The notes below the pieces were generated by a model that did no database searches, was not told the origin of the DNA, and was given only the letters and a program-made list of their open reading frames with translations. This document shows, in pieces, positions 62,430 through 64,000 of a DNA stretch of 64,000 bases (position 1 is its first letter; every line of letters starts with the position of its first letter). The position numbers and the translations under genes were made by a program. The stretch comes from Bacteroidota bacterium (lineage in GTDB: Bacteria > Bacteroidota > Bacteroidia > J057 > JADKCL01): contig JADKCL010000073.1 of the NCBI GenBank assembly GCA_016718825.1, positions 124,001 through 188,000 on the forward strand, given 5' to 3'.

Positions 62430-63413
62430 TTAGAGCAAATACATCGTCTGCTTGATGGCATCGATCACACGCTTGGGGTTGGGCAACCATTCGGCGATGA
62501 GGGTCGGCGCATAAGGCAACGGGGTGTCGGCAGTCGTGACACGGATCACGGGTGAATCCAGATAGTCAAATGCCAGACGCTGAATCATATACGTCAATTC
62601 GCCAGCAAATCCAGCCAATGGCCAGCTTTCTTCCAAAAAGACGCAACGATTGGTTCTTTTGACCGAATTGATGACGGTGTCATAATCGATCGGGCGCAAG
62701 CTGCGCAAGTCAATGACTTCGACGTCAATGCCTTCTGCCTGCAAAATCGTAGCAGCTTCCAAAGCCACGTGCACCATCTTGCCAAAGGTCACAAGCGTCA
62801 CGTCGTTGCCGGGACGTTTGATCTCGGCGACGCCGATGGGGATCAGAAATTCGGTATCCTCGGGGACCTCGCCTTTCCAGCCATACATCTGCTCGCTTTC
62901 CATCACCAACACCGGATCATCGTCGCGGATGGCGGATTTGAGCAGGCCTTTTGCATCACGCGGGGTCGCGCAGGAAACCACTTTCAAGCCTGGGCAGTTG
63001 GCAAACCAGTTTTCAAAGGCTTGGCTGTGCGTAGCTGCCAATTGGCCTGCACTTTGGCTTGCACCACGGAAAACGATGGGCACATGAAATTGCCCGCCGC
63101 TCATTTGGTACATCTTAGCCGCATTGTTGATGATCTGATCGATTCCCACGAGGGAAAAGTTCCAGGTCATGAACTCGACGATCGGACGCAGGCCCACCAT
63201 GGCGGCTCCTACACCAATACCGGCAAAGCCGAGCTCGGAAATCGGCGTGTCGATCACACGCTTCGCGCCAAACTCCTCCAACATGCCTTGGCTGACCTTG
63301 TAGGCGCCATTGTATTCAGCAACTTCCTCACCCATCAAAAAAACACGCTCATCGCGGCGCATTTCCTCGACCATGGCTGCACGGAGTGCCTCTCTGAATT
63401 GCATTTCTGCCAT
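62430..63413 (-). CDS. pdhB: Pyruvate dehydrogenase E1 component, beta subunit
   Basis: 327 residues. Thiamine-pyrophosphate interaction and E1-beta signatures are present: FREALRAAMVEEMRRDERVFLMGEEV, PISELGFAGIGVGAAMVGLRPIVEFM, QSHAQAFENWF-like QLAATHSQAFENWFA, and VIDLRSLRPIDYDTV. The alpha subunit and E2 are not adjacent. TAACTTAG 26 bases upstream is a possible -7 box. Confidence 0.92.
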   Translation of the reverse strand: MAEMQFREALRAAMVEEMRRDERVFLMGEEVAEYNGAYKVSQGMLEEFGAKRVIDTPISELGFAGIGVGAAMVGLRPIVEFMTWNFSLVGIDQIINNAAKMYQMSGGQFHVPIVFRGASQSAGQLAATHSQAFENWFANCPGLKVVSCATPRDAKGLLKSAIRDDDPVLVMESEQMYGWKGEVPEDTEFLIPIGVAEIKRPGNDVTLVTFGKMVHVALEAATILQAEGIDVEVIDLRSLRPIDYDTVINSVKRTNRCVFLEESWPLAGFAGELTYMIQRLAFDYLDSPVIRVTTADTPLPYAPTLIAEWLPNPKRVIDAIKQTMYLL

Positions 63414-63469
63414 ATTCTTCGCTTTTGAATTCGGGTCGCTAAGTTAGGGGAAATTGGGGAAGGAAAAAA

Positions 63470-64000
63470 TCACTTGCTGTTCAAGGGACGAATCTCAATT
63501 TCCCGGATCAAATAATTGGGCGAAGTATCCAGAACATGCACGATCGAAAACGCCAATTCGTCGGGATCGAGCATCTTGTCATTGGCCACAAAGCCCGGAA
63601 TCTCATCAAAAAAATGTGTCGCCGTGGATCCTGGGAATACGGTGGTGACCTTGATGCCGTCTTTCCGTAGCTCTTGAAAAAGGCAATCTGTTAGCCCCGC
63701 AACCGCAAATTTACTGGCATTGTAACCCTCTCCCTGCGGCATTCCAACCTTGCCCGCGATGCTTGAAATGTTCACGATATGGCCGCCACGCTGTTTTTTC
63801 AGTTGCGGAACAGCCGCTCGGGTCACCAAAAATGTCCCTTTGACATTCACATCCATCATTCGTTCGAACTGCGCGATGTCAAAGGATTCGATGGGGCTGA
63901 AGTAGCCAAAACCCGCATTGTTGATGAGAAAATCGATGGAGGCGACGGTTTGTAGGGTCCAATCGATGGCTGATTCGACCGAAGCTCGCATCACTGACGT
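63470..64000 (-). CDS. Short-chain dehydrogenase/reductase, truncated by the window edge
   Basis: About 177 C-terminal residues; the frame stays open to the last base, so the start is outside. SDR motifs: LINNAGFGYF, the catalytic Ser in HIVNISSIAGK, and YNASK (Tyr and Lys). The N-terminal glycine-rich cofactor motif is missing because it is off the window. Classical SDR of about 240 residues; substrate unknown. It ends 57 bases before the pdhB start on the same strand. Confidence 0.88.
   Translation of the reverse strand, partial: TSVMRASVESAIDWTLQTVASIDFLINNAGFGYFSPIESFDIAQFERMMDVNVKGTFLVTRAAVPQLKKQRGGHIVNISSIAGKVGMPQGEGYNASKFAVAGLTDCLFQELRKDGIKVTTVFPGSTATHFFDEIPGFVANDKMLDPDELAFSIVHVLDTSPNYLIREIEIRPLNSK

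Overview
The window looks like chromosomal DNA of a free-living, gliding or particle-associated member of the Bacteroidota, probably outside Bacteroides itself (Saprospiria-, Chitinophagia- or Cytophagia-like). Three things point there. First, six secreted proteins end in a type A type IX secretion (T9SS) sorting domain and one very large protein ends in the type B (gliding-motility-associated) domain. Second, promoters have the Bacteroidota form TTG-N19-23-TAnnTTTG, often only 4-5 bases before the start codon. Third, Shine-Dalgarno sequences are nearly absent. Base composition is near 50% GC. No IS element, prophage, tRNA, rRNA or CRISPR array was seen.

Layout. 1-7.7 kb: end of a UbiD-family decarboxylase, a 1561-residue T9SS adhesin-like protein, a DEDDh exonuclease/GIY-YIG nuclease and an Rrf2 regulator. 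7.8-11.1 kb: an AmgK-like sugar kinase fused to a RapZ C-terminal domain, a MurU-like nucleotidyltransferase, and a Crp/Fnr regulator. 11.2-20 kb: secreted or surface proteins (T9SS, MuiA/DUF4139, Ig-like lipoprotein), a TPR-LuxR sensor, a DUF3089 hydrolase and a DUF2461 protein. 20-25 kb: a duplicated pair of tandem SUMF-like secreted proteins, the second broken by an amber codon. 25-36.7 kb: AraC regulator, T9SS protein, SbtA-type bicarbonate transporter, HtpG, lipoprotein, and a metalloprotease-lectin with a frameshift. 37-43.7 kb: DUF4397 T9SS protein, further secreted proteins, GroEL/GroES. 44-50.7 kb: HemA, an orphan histidine kinase preceded by a tiny coupled ORF, two lipoproteins resembling the periplasmic P1 domain of SecD, RuvX and peptide deformylase. 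51-55 kb: two low-complexity secreted proteins built on 48-bp and 75-bp repeats. 55-57 kb: RsmG, then nuoA-dinB-nuoB. 57-64 kb: two tandem M43 metalloproteases with T9SS tails, TetR regulator, pyruvate dehydrogenase E1 beta, and the start-truncated end of an SDR gene.

Functionally the region mixes housekeeping genes (heme, respiration, chaperones, translation, recombination) with an outward-facing set of T9SS cargo, proteases and lipoproteins. The best candidates for something undescribed are the paired SecD-P1-like lipoproteins without a membrane channel (47.1-49.6 kb), the kinase/RapZ-C fusion next to a MurU-like gene (7.8-10 kb), and the very short-leader promoter pattern, including a 12-codon ORF overlapping a histidine kinase start (45.77 kb). 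Four lesions (one nonsense codon, three single-base indels) lie in secreted-protein genes; they may be real decay, phase variation or assembly errors.
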